Source of the DNA: Actinophytocola sp.
GTDB lineage: Bacteria; Actinomycetota; Actinomycetes; Mycobacteriales; Pseudonocardiaceae
Assembly (NCBI GenBank): GCA_009377385.1
Contig: WHUD01000029.1
Coordinates: forward strand, 1 to 35,696
DNA length: 35,696 bases
Direction of reading: 5' to 3'
The notes below the pieces were generated by a model that did no database searches, was not told the origin of the DNA, and saw only the letters and a program-made list of their open reading frames with translations. Positions 23,494 to 31,038 of this stretch are shown one piece after another (the stretch's first letter is position 1; each line of letters opens with the position of its first letter). A program made the position numbers and the translations under genes.

Positions 23494-23674
23494 CCGTTCC
23501 GGACGCCGTGTTCGTCGCTCCGGACGGCGTGTCGTGCGTTCGGGTCGCCGTGTTCGTCGCTCCGGACGGCGTGTCGTGCGTTCGGGTCGCCATGTTCGTC
23601 GCTCCGGACGGCGTGTCGTGCGTTCGGGTCGCCATGTTCGTCGTTCTCGACGGCGTGTCCCACATTCCTGTCGT
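23494..23674 (+). repeat. Minisatellite array B, 42-bp units made of two 21-bp halves
   Basis: After a leading CCGTTCCGGACGCCGTGTTCG (23494-23514), 42-bp units start at 23507, 23549 and 23591, with a diverged one at 23633-23674. Each unit is CCGTGTTCGTCGCTCCGGAC plus a second half GCGTGTCGTGCGTTCGGGTCG. The 21-bp sub-period and the CGGACG-CCGTGTTCG core match arrays A and C. It occupies the space between the two divergent DUF4333 lipoprotein genes, so it lies in both promoter regions. Confidence 0.82.
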
Positions 23675-23751
23675 TTGCCCGGCGCTCACGACGTCGTATC
23701 GCTACGGTGTTCTTCGGCTCGCCAACATTGGACGACTTCGAGGGGGACGAC

Positions 23752-24093
23752 ATGCACATCACCCGGCCCGCGAAATTCTCAGCTATCCCACTGGCGCTGA
23801 TCGGATTCAGTGTCACGGGATGCACCGTTGACGTCGAAGGCGGCGTCGATACGTCGCCAGCTGTGCCGCGGGAACGAGTGGAGCAGATCGTGAAAGAACG
23901 ACTGACCGAGACGGTCGGCAGGAGCCCGGACTCGGTGTCCTGCGAAAACGGTCTCGATGCCGTCGTCGACGCATCTATCCGATGCACCCTCACCGCGGAC
24001 GGCGAGAGCCACGGCGTGACCGCCAAGGTGACCGGCATCGAAGGTGACACGGTCAAGTTCGACATCCAAGTCGACGACAAGGCGTTCCGGTAA
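23752..24093 (+). CDS. DUF4333-type lipoprotein (second copy)
   Basis: 113 residues from ATG 23752, preceded by GAGGGGG. The signal peptide AKFSAIPLALIGFSVTGC ends in a lipobox with Cys about 24. The mature domain has VPRERVEQIVKERLTETVGR, then DSVSCENGLDAVVDASIRCT and VTAKVTGIEGDTVKFDIQVD, the DUF4333 layout with two conserved Cys. It diverges from the lipoprotein at 23071 and is its paralogue, though sequence identity looks low. Location would be the outer face of the membrane. Function unknown. Array C begins 33 bases after its stop. Confidence 0.78.
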   Translation: MHITRPAKFSAIPLALIGFSVTGCTVDVEGGVDTSPAVPRERVEQIVKERLTETVGRSPDSVSCENGLDAVVDASIRCTLTADGESHGVTAKVTGIEGDTVKFDIQVDDKAFR

Positions 24094-24126
24094 GTCCCGC
24101 CAGCGCAGGCCAGGGCAAGGAACGAG

Positions 24127-24230
24127 CAACACGGCTGCCGGAACGATGAACACGGCGTCCGGGAGACGGGACACAGCTCCCCGAGCGGGGACACAGCGTC
24201 CGGAACGGGGGACACAGCGTCCGGAACGGG
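24127..24230 (+). repeat. Minisatellite array C, five 21-bp units, inverted relative to arrays A and B
   Basis: Units of about 21 bp: CAACACGGCTGCCGGAACGAT, GAACACGGCGTCCGGGAGACG (both one over 20 with flank), a 20-bp unit, then two identical GGACACAGCGTCCGGAACGG-type units. The reverse complement of the consensus is the core of arrays A and B. It lies downstream of the second DUF4333 gene. The rest of the 414-base gap (24231-24507) has no gene; it holds the inverted repeat at 24453 and the ribosome site of the carboxylase. Confidence 0.8.
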
Positions 24231-24452
24231 GGACACGATGCACTCCTCCGCGCTGTACCGGCACGCCGCCACGCCGTACCTGTCCCCGCGCCGTAACCTG
24301 CGCGCTACCTGCTTTGTGGGGTTCCTACAACACGCGACCGGGAGCCGGTGAGGCGAATCGCCATTCCGGTACTGCCTAGTAACCGGCATGCTGCACATAG
24401 GCAGCGGGAATTGCCCGCTTGACCATGACAGCGTTGTTGTTCCGGCTCCCTT

Positions 24453-24474
24453 GGCCAACTCACACAGTTTGGCC
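24453..24474. promoter_or_regulatory. GGCCAA-N10-TTGGCC inverted repeat before the carboxylase gene
   Basis: GGCCAA (24453-24458) and TTGGCC (24469-24474) are perfect inverted arms; allowing one bulged T extends pairing by CT/AG. It lies 34 bases before GTG 24508, between the putative promoter region and the AGGAGG site (24495-24500). It may be an operator for a lipid-metabolism regulator; no specific factor is recognised. Confidence 0.3.
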
Positions 24475-24507
24475 TTCCACGCGCGTCCCCACTCAGGAGG
24501 CTCACCG

Positions 24508-27500
24508 GTGTTTCGCCGTGTCGTCATCGTCAACCGAGGCGAAGCCGCGATGCGGCTGATCCACGCCGTCCGCGACCTAGCCGCGGAGACCGGCGAACCG
24601 ATCGAGACCGTCGCGCTCTACACCGACGCCGAACGGACGGCGACGTTCGTCCGCGAGGCGGACATCGCCTACTGCCTCGGACCGGCGGCCAACCGGCCCT
24701 ACCTCGACCTCGCCGTCCTGGAAAGCGCCCTCAAGGACACCAAAGCGGACGCAGCATGGGTTGGCTGGGGCTTCGTCGCGGAGGACCCCGCGTTCGCGGA
24801 ACTCTGCGAGCGGATCGGCGTCACCTTCATCGGACCGAGCGCCGATGCGATGCGCAGGCTCGGCGACAAGATCGGCGCGAAGCAGCTCGCCGAAGAGGTC
24901 GGCGTGCCTGTCGCGCCGTGGAGCGGCGGGCCGATCGCGGACGCCGACGCCGCGCGGCACGCCGCCAAGGAGATCGGCTACCCGCTGATGCTCAAGGCGA
25001 CGGCGGGCGGCGGCGGGCGCGGCATCCGCGTCGTGACCAGCGACGACGAGCTGACCGACGCCTTCACCCGCACCAGCGAAGAGGCCGCGCGGGCGTTCGG
25101 CAGCGGCGTCGTCTTCCTGGAACGCCTCGTCACGGGCGCGCGGCACGTCGAGGTGCAGGTGATCTCCGACGGCGAGACGGCGTGGGCGCTGGGCGTGCGG
25201 GACTGCTCGGTGCAGCGCCGCAACCAGAAGATCATCGAGGAGTCGTCCTGCCCGCTGCTGGACGCCGACCAGATCCACCAGCTCAAGACGTCGGCCGAAC
25301 GGCTCGCGGTCGCGGTGGGCTACCGGGGCGCGGCGACCGTCGAGTTCCTGTACCAACCGACCGAGCGACTGTTCGCCTTCCTCGAGGTCAACACCCGGCT
25401 CCAGGTCGAGCACCCAATCACCGAGGCGACCACCGACGTCGACCTGGTCAAGGCGCAACTGCACGTCGCGTCCGGCGGGAAGCTCACCGGCACCATGCCC
25501 AGCGAGGCGGGGCACGCCATCGAGGCACGCCTGAACGCCGAGGACCCCGACCGCGACTTCGCGCCAGCGCCGGGTCGGATCGCGCTGCTCGACCTGCCCG
25601 CAGGCCCCGGCGTCCGGGTCGACACCGGCGTCACCGCAGGTGACACCATCCCCGCCGACTTCGACTCCATGATCGCCAAGATCATCGCGTACGGCCGCGA
25701 CCGCGACGAGGCGCTCGGCAGGCTACGCCGCGCCATCCGCGAGACCACGGTGATCATCGAGGGCGGCGTCAGCAACAAGAGCTTCCTGCTCGACCTGCTC
25801 GACGAGGACGACGTCGTCGACGCGACGGCAGACACCGGCTGGATCGACCGGGTGCGCGCCGAGGGCGGCCTTGTCTCCGATCGGTACTCCGGCGTCGCGC
25901 TGGCCGCCGCCGCGATCGAGGCGTACGAGGACGCCGAGCACACCGAGCGGCAGCGGCTGTTCAGCACAGCGCACGGCGGACGTCCGCAGGTGCAGCACGA
26001 GGTGGACCGCGCGATCGACCTCAGCCTGCGCGGCACCAGCTACCGCGTGAAGGTCGCCAAGATCGGGCCGCACCGGTTCCGCATCGGCATAGGCGCCGAC
26101 AACACCGACGTCACCACCGTGAACGCCGAGCTGGAGCGCTACGGCTCCGGCGGCAACGGCCAACGAGAGGTCGCCACCGGACGACTGATCGTCAACGGCC
26201 ACAGCTTCCGCCTTGTCACCCACACCCACGGCCCGGTACACCTCATCGAAGTCAACGGCACCACGCACCGGATCAGCCGCGACGAAGGCGGCGTGCTGCG
26301 CTCGCAGTCACCAGCGCTTGTCGTGGCGACGCCGGTCGACGTCGGCGCCGAGGTCGAGGCCGGCTCCCCAGTGATCGTGCTGGAGAGCATGAAGATGGAG
26401 ACGGTGCTGCGCGCGCCGTTCGCCGCGACGCTGCGGGAATGCTTCGTCTCCGCAGGCAGCCAGGTCGAGACCGGCGCGCCGCTGCTACGGCTGGAGCCAC
26501 GCGCCGATGACGACGACCAGCCGGCCCCCACGGCCGCACCGGTCGACCTCGCGTTGCCCCCAGCGCCGGACGGCTCCCCCGCCGACCGCGCGCGACGGCA
26601 CCTTGAGGACATGCGCAGCATCCTGCTCGGCTTCGACGTCGACCCCGACGACGGCGGCAGCATCCTGCGCAGGTACGTCGCCGACCGCGACGCCGCTGGC
26701 GACGGCAGGCTGGCGGCCGAGATCGAGCTGCTCGAGCTGTTCGCGGACATCTCCGAGCTGAGCCGCAACAAACCGGCCGGTGAGGAAGAGAAGGCGGAGA
26801 CCCGCGTGCACAGCGCGCGCGAGTATTTCCACACCTACCTGCAGAGCCTCGACGTCGAACGCGCAGACGTCTCGGAGACGTTCACGACGCGGCTGAAGCA
26901 GGCGCTGAGCCGCTACGGCATCGACGACCTCGAACGCACCGACGCGCTGGAGGAAGCGGTGTTCCGCATCTTCCTCGCGCAGCAGCGGGTCAGCGCGGAC
27001 GTCGAGGTCGTCACCACGGTGCTGCGGCAGTGGCTCACCGACCCGCCGCCGGTCGGTGACGCCCGGTTCACCGCGGGCGAGGCGGTTGAGCACCTTGTCG
27101 CGGCGACCCAGCTGCGCTTCCCCGTCGTCGGGGACCTCGCCAGGAGCGTCGCCTTCCGCTGGTTCGCCCAGCCGATGCTGCGCCGCACCCGCGCCGAGGT
27201 CTACGCCGGAGTCCGCAAGCACCTGCGCTATCTGGACGAACACCCCGACGCGCCGGACCGCGCTGAGCGGATCAAGGAGATGGTCGCCAGTCCCGAGCCG
27301 CTGGTGCGGCTGCTCGGGCAGCGCATCGGCAGACGGGGCTGCGACCTCGGGCCGCTGCTCGAAGTCATGACCCGGCGCTACTACCGGGCGCGCGGGCTGG
27401 ACGACGTCCGCTGCTTCGAGCGCGACGGCCAGCCGTTCGTGGCGACGTCGTTCGACATCGACGAGCAGCGGCTGCGGCTGCTGTCCACCGCGACGGACTT

Positions 27501-30030
27501 CGCCGAGCTGGCGACGTCTGCCCGCGCCGTCGCGGAGGTTGCTTCAGAGGACGCCGACGGCACGTCGGACCTTGTCGCCGACATCTACCTGACCTGGCAG
27601 GACCAGCCGGTCGGCACGGACGCCGCCGACGTGATGGCCGCCGAGCTGCGCGCGGTGATCAGCGAAGTGCCCGAGCTGGCGCGCGCGCGGCGGGTCACCA
27701 CGACGGTGGCGGGTCGCAATGGCGGGCACGGGCCGACGATGCACCACCACTTCACGTTCCGGCCGTCCACCACTGGGCTGACCGAGGAGCGTCTGATCAG
27801 GGGTATTCACCCGCTTGTCGCACAGCGGCTGCAACTCCAACGGCTGAGCAACTTCGACCTCACCCGGCTGCCTTCTGCCGACGAGGACGTCTACCTGTTC
27901 CGTTGCGTCGCGCCGAACACCCCGTCCGACGAGCGGCTGGTTGCGATGGCGCAGGTGCGGGACCTGACGCCGTTGCGGGACAACGACGGCAGGCTGGTCT
28001 CGCTGCCAGCGGCCGAGGGCGCGATCGCCGCGTGCCTCGACGCGATCCGAAAGGTGCAGGCGCAGCGCCCGCAGAAGAACCGCCTTGACACCAACCACAT
28101 CCTGATCTACGCATGGCCGCCGAGCGAGCTGACGCCGGACGAGCTGACCGCGCTTTCCCAGCGCATCGTGCCTTCCACGGCTGGCGCTGGCATCGAGGAG
28201 GTCAGGTTCATCGGGCGGCAGCTCGACCACGACACCGGCGAGCTGCACGACGTCGCGGTGCGGGTGTCCTACGACCCGAGCTCCGGGGTGGACGTCGCGG
28301 TCGGCGCGCCGGCGTCTAACCCGATCACCCCACTTGACGACTACGCGCAGAAGGTGCGGCGGGCGCGAAGGCGCGGCACCGTCTACCCGTACGAGCTGAC
28401 CGAGCTGCTGGCTGGCGACGGCAGCGCGTTCACCGAGTACGACCTGGACGACAGCGGCACCCTGGTGCCGGTCGAACGGCCGAAGGGCAACAACACGGCA
28501 GCGATCGTCACCGGCGTGGTCAGCACCCCGACCGGACGTCACCCGGAAGGCGTCACCAGGGTACTGCTCCTGGGTGACCCCACGAAGGCGCTCGGTGCGC
28601 TGGCCGAACCGGAGTGCGCCAGGGTGATCGGCGCGCTGAACCTGGCCGAGCGGATGCAGGTGCCGGTGGAGTGGTTCGCGCTGTCGGCAGGCGCGAAGAT
28701 CTCGATGGACTCCGGCACTGAGAACCTGGACTGGGTCGGCCGCACGCTACAGCGCATTGTCCGGTTCACCCAGGACGGCGGCGAGATCAACGTCGTGGTG
28801 GCTGGCATCAACGTCGGCGCGCAGCCGTACTGGAACGCCGAGGCCACGATGCTCATGCACACCAAGGGAATCTTGGTGATGACGCCGGACTCCGCGATGG
28901 TGCTCACCGGCAAGCAGTCGCTGGACTTCTCCGGCGGCGTGTCCGCGGAGGACAACTTCGGTATCGGCGGCTACGACCGGGTGATGGGCCCGAACGGCCA
29001 GGCGCAGTACTGGGCGCCCGACCTCGCCGGGGCGCGGGACGTGTTGATGTCGCACTACGACCACTCCTACGTGGTGCCCGGCGAGCCAGGCCCGCGCCGG
29101 GTGGCGACGTCCGACCCGGTGGACCGCGACATCTCGCCGTATCCGCACGAGCTGGCTGGCAGCGACTTCCGCACGGTCGGCGAGATCTTCACCGCGAACC
29201 CGGAGCGCAAGAAGGCGTTCGACATCCGCACGCTAATGCGCGCGGTCGCCGACACCGACCACGCGCTGCTTGAGCGCTGGGCGGGCATGGCGGACGCGGA
29301 GATGGCCGTCGTCACCGACGCGCATCTCGGCGGGTATCCGGTGTGCCTGATCGGGATCGAGTCGCAGTCGGTGCCGCGCAGGGGCTTCCCGCCCACCGAC
29401 GGCCCCGACACCTACACGGCTGGCACGCTGTTCCCGCGCTCGTCGAAGAAGGTGGCGCGGGCGATCAACGCCGCGAGCGGCAACCGGCCGCTGGTCGTGC
29501 TCGCGAACCTGTCCGGGTTCGACGGCTCGCCGGAGTCCATGCGCAAGCTGCAACTGGAGTACGGCGCGGAGATCGGGCGCGCGATCGTCAACTTCGACGG
29601 GCCGATCGTGTTCTGCGTGATCTCGCGCTACCACGGCGGCGCGTTCGTGGTGTTCTCCAAGGCGTTGAACCCGAACATGACGGTGCTCGCGGTCGAGGGG
29701 TCCTACGCCTCGGTGATCGGCGGCGCGCCAGCGGCTGCGGTGGTGTTCCCTGGCGAGGTCAACGCCCGCACGGCCGCCGACGAGCGGGTGCGCGCGCTTG
29801 AGGAGCGGCTCGCGACGGCGTCCGGCACCGAGCGGGCGGAGCTGACGACCAAGCTCGCTGAGACGAGGGCGGCCGTCCGTTCGGAGAAGCTGGGCCAGGT
29901 CGCCGCGGAGTTCGACGCGGTGCACAGCATCCAGCGCGCCGTCGACGTCGGCTCGGTGGACGCGATCATCTCGCACACCCGATTGCGGCCCGAGCTGATC
30001 GAGGCCGTCGCGCGCGGCGTGGCGCGCTGA
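24508..30030 (+). CDS. Single-chain multidomain acyl-CoA carboxylase with eukaryotic ACC domain order
   Basis: 1,840 residues from GTG 24508 (AGGAGG seven bases upstream; the frame open to 24388 is not used). Order: biotin carboxylase about 1-450 (VIVNRGEAAMRLI, KATAGGGGRGIRVV, FLEVNTRLQVEHPITE); BCCP with biotinyl motif VLESMKMETVL (Lys629); a long central region about 690-1270 (RLQLQRLSNFDLTRLPSADE, VRDLTPLRDNDGRLVSLP) like the eukaryotic ACC central domain; then both carboxyltransferase halves (AQKVRRARRRGTVYPYEL; ANLSGFDGSPESMRKLQLEY). Most bacterial ACCs are split into subunits. It would carboxylate acetyl-, propionyl- or a longer acyl-CoA; which is not readable. The C-terminal CT half contains a charged helix (about 1755-1805). 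It stands alone as a transcription unit. Confidence 0.9.
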   Translation: MFRRVVIVNRGEAAMRLIHAVRDLAAETGEPIETVALYTDAERTATFVREADIAYCLGPAANRPYLDLAVLESALKDTKADAAWVGWGFVAEDPAFAELCERIGVTFIGPSADAMRRLGDKIGAKQLAEEVGVPVAPWSGGPIADADAARHAAKEIGYPLMLKATAGGGGRGIRVVTSDDELTDAFTRTSEEAARAFGSGVVFLERLVTGARHVEVQVISDGETAWALGVRDCSVQRRNQKIIEESSCPLLDADQIHQLKTSAERLAVAVGYRGAATVEFLYQPTERLFAFLEVNTRLQVEHPITEATTDVDLVKAQLHVASGGKLTGTMPSEAGHAIEARLNAEDPDRDFAPAPGRIALLDLPAGPGVRVDTGVTAGDTIPADFDSMIAKIIAYGRDRDEALGRLRRAIRETTVIIEGGVSNKSFLLDLLDEDDVVDATADTGWIDRVRAEGGLVSDRYSGVALAAAAIEAYEDAEHTERQRLFSTAHGGRPQVQHEVDRAIDLSLRGTSYRVKVAKIGPHRFRIGIGADNTDVTTVNAELERYGSGGNGQREVATGRLIVNGHSFRLVTHTHGPVHLIEVNGTTHRISRDEGGVLRSQSPALVVATPVDVGAEVEAGSPVIVLESMKMETVLRAPFAATLRECFVSAGSQVETGAPLLRLEPRADDDDQPAPTAAPVDLALPPAPDGSPADRARRHLEDMRSILLGFDVDPDDGGSILRRYVADRDAAGDGRLAAEIELLELFADISELSRNKPAGEEEKAETRVHSAREYFHTYLQSLDVERADVSETFTTRLKQALSRYGIDDLERTDALEEAVFRIFLAQQRVSADVEVVTTVLRQWLTDPPPVGDARFTAGEAVEHLVAATQLRFPVVGDLARSVAFRWFAQPMLRRTRAEVYAGVRKHLRYLDEHPDAPDRAERIKEMVASPEPLVRLLGQRIGRRGCDLGPLLEVMTRRYYRARGLDDVRCFERDGQPFVATSFDIDEQRLRLLSTATDFAELATSARAVAEVASEDADGTSDLVADIYLTWQDQPVGTDAADVMAAELRAVISEVPELARARRVTTTVAGRNGGHGPTMHHHFTFRPSTTGLTEERLIRGIHPLVAQRLQLQRLSNFDLTRLPSADEDVYLFRCVAPNTPSDERLVAMAQVRDLTPLRDNDGRLVSLPAAEGAIAACLDAIRKVQAQRPQKNRLDTNHILIYAWPPSELTPDELTALSQRIVPSTAGAGIEEVRFIGRQLDHDTGELHDVAVRVSYDPSSGVDVAVGAPASNPITPLDDYAQKVRRARRRGTVYPYELTELLAGDGSAFTEYDLDDSGTLVPVERPKGNNTAAIVTGVVSTPTGRHPEGVTRVLLLGDPTKALGALAEPECARVIGALNLAERMQVPVEWFALSAGAKISMDSGTENLDWVGRTLQRIVRFTQDGGEINVVVAGINVGAQPYWNAEATMLMHTKGILVMTPDSAMVLTGKQSLDFSGGVSAEDNFGIGGYDRVMGPNGQAQYWAPDLAGARDVLMSHYDHSYVVPGEPGPRRVATSDPVDRDISPYPHELAGSDFRTVGEIFTANPERKKAFDIRTLMRAVADTDHALLERWAGMADAEMAVVTDAHLGGYPVCLIGIESQSVPRRGFPPTDGPDTYTAGTLFPRSSKKVARAINAASGNRPLVVLANLSGFDGSPESMRKLQLEYGAEIGRAIVNFDGPIVFCVISRYHGGAFVVFSKALNPNMTVLAVEGSYASVIGGAPAAAVVFPGEVNARTAADERVRALEERLATASGTERAELTTKLAETRAAVRSEKLGQVAAEFDAVHSIQRAVDVGSVDAIISHTRLRPELIEAVARGVAR

Positions 30031-30032
30031 AT

Positions 30033-30098
30033 GGTGCGACTCATCGGCCGCGACGGTGCGACTCGCGCCGCCTGAAGGTGCGACTCGCGGGGGGAGGG
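30033..30098 (+). repeat. Three 22-bp direct repeats beginning GGTGCGACTC
   Basis: GGTGCGACTC occurs at 30033, 30055 and 30077, exactly 22 bases apart; the second halves of the units have diverged. It lies just after the carboxylase stop and before the iron-regulated promoter. Confidence 0.6.
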
Positions 30099-30127
30099 CG
30101 GCGCAGTGGGCCCCTCCTTTCGGAGCC

Positions 30128-30163
30128 TTGCCATCGCCTCACGCCAAGGTTAGGCTCACCTAA
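30128..30163 (+). promoter_or_regulatory. Iron-regulated promoter: TTGCCA-N17-TAGGCT overlapped by an IdeR/DmdR iron box
   Basis: TTGCCA (30128-30133) and TAGGCT (30151-30156) are spaced by exactly 17 bases. The 19-mer CAAGGTTAGGCTCACCTAA (30145-30163) matches 17 of 19 positions of the known actinobacterial iron box TTAGGTTAGGCTCACCTAA and covers the -10 element. Iron-loaded IdeR/DmdR1 would block transcription of the gene at 30181; low iron would release it. Confidence 0.85.
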
Positions 30164-30180
30164 GAACAGGAGGGAGCGCC

Positions 30181-31008
30181 ATGACCAGCACCGTACGCAG
30201 GCGGCCGCCCGCCCCCTCCCCCGAGGCGAAGGCGAAATCGATCGCCACGCGTCGCACGCCAGCCAGGCTCGCGCCCGCGTCCGCGCACGAGCTGACCGGA
30301 GCGATCACCGGGGAGGCGATCGGGTCGGGCGACGTCACGACGCCAAGGCTGTGCCACGTGCACGAGACCGGCGGCGCGAGCGTACTGCTCGACGAGAACG
30401 ATCCCCTCGTCGTCATGACGGCGACCGCGCGGGGCGGCGACCTGCCGGTGCTGCTCGAACTGACCGACGTCGCGCCGGTCGGGTTGCGCGAGCGCACGCG
30501 GGGGCTGCTGTGGATCACCGGGTGGCTGCGGCTGCTGCCGTCGAAGGCGGCGCGGCACCGGGCGGTCATGCTCGCTGAGGAGCGTCCAGCGGCCGAGCTG
30601 CTCGACGTCGGGCATGACGCGCGGATGGCATGCCTGCACCCGTCGTCGCTGGTGCTCGCCGACAGCGACGGCACCCATCCGCTGCTGCCACACCAGTTCG
30701 CCAAGGCGGAGCCGGACCCGTTCTGCGAGTACGAGCGCTACTGGCTGCGCCACCTCGAGGGCGAGCACCCTGACGTCGTCAGCGCGCTGACCAAGCACGT
30801 GCCAGCCGACCTGCGGCACGGCAGGATCCGTCCGCTCAGCCTCGACCAGTACGGGCTGCGGCTGCGCGTCGAGTCGGACACCGGCGATCACGACGTCCGG
30901 CTGGCGTTCCGGAACCCGGCCGTCACGCCGGAGCAACTGGCCGTCGAGATGCGAAGTCTCGTCGGCTGCCCGTTCCTCGCCGCACATAGCGTGGTCCCCG
31001 GCGGCTGA
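30181..31008 (+). CDS. DUF2470 protein, HugZ-like split-barrel family, iron-regulated
   Basis: 275 residues; ATG 30181 is preceded by AGGAGG. The N-terminal part (about 25-165; TTPRLCHVHETGGASVLLDE, then TGWLRLL) resembles the pyridoxamine-oxidase-like barrel. The C-terminal part (about 180-265) is DUF2470: FCEYERYWLRHLEGEHPDVV, then RPLSLDQYGLRLRVE and VRLAFRNPAVTPEQLAVEMR. This combination occurs in HugZ-type heme-degrading proteins. With a perfect-looking iron box at its promoter, a role in heme or siderophore iron use is well supported; enzymatic heme breakdown itself is inference. The stop codon lies in the loop of a terminator hairpin (30993-31026). Confidence 0.82.
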   Translation: MTSTVRRRPPAPSPEAKAKSIATRRTPARLAPASAHELTGAITGEAIGSGDVTTPRLCHVHETGGASVLLDENDPLVVMTATARGGDLPVLLELTDVAPVGLRERTRGLLWITGWLRLLPSKAARHRAVMLAEERPAAELLDVGHDARMACLHPSSLVLADSDGTHPLLPHQFAKAEPDPFCEYERYWLRHLEGEHPDVVSALTKHVPADLRHGRIRPLSLDQYGLRLRVESDTGDHDVRLAFRNPAVTPEQLAVEMRSLVGCPFLAAHSVVPGG

Positions 31009-31026
31009 GTAACGCCACCGGGGGCC
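30993..31026. terminator. Hairpin spanning the DUF2470 stop codon
   Basis: GGTCCCCGGCGGC (30993-31005) pairs with GCCACCGGGGGCC (31014-31026) with one G-T pair and one C/A mismatch; the eight-base loop begins with the TGA stop. It lies between convergent genes (next stop at 31039), so it can end transcription from either side. Confidence 0.5.
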
Positions 31027-31038
31027 GAGGTGAATGAA

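Noticed and set aside
20250-24230. CRISPR array interpretation of the 21-bp repeat clusters
   Set aside because: The units are contiguous without unique spacers, only 21 bp long, and no cas gene is present.
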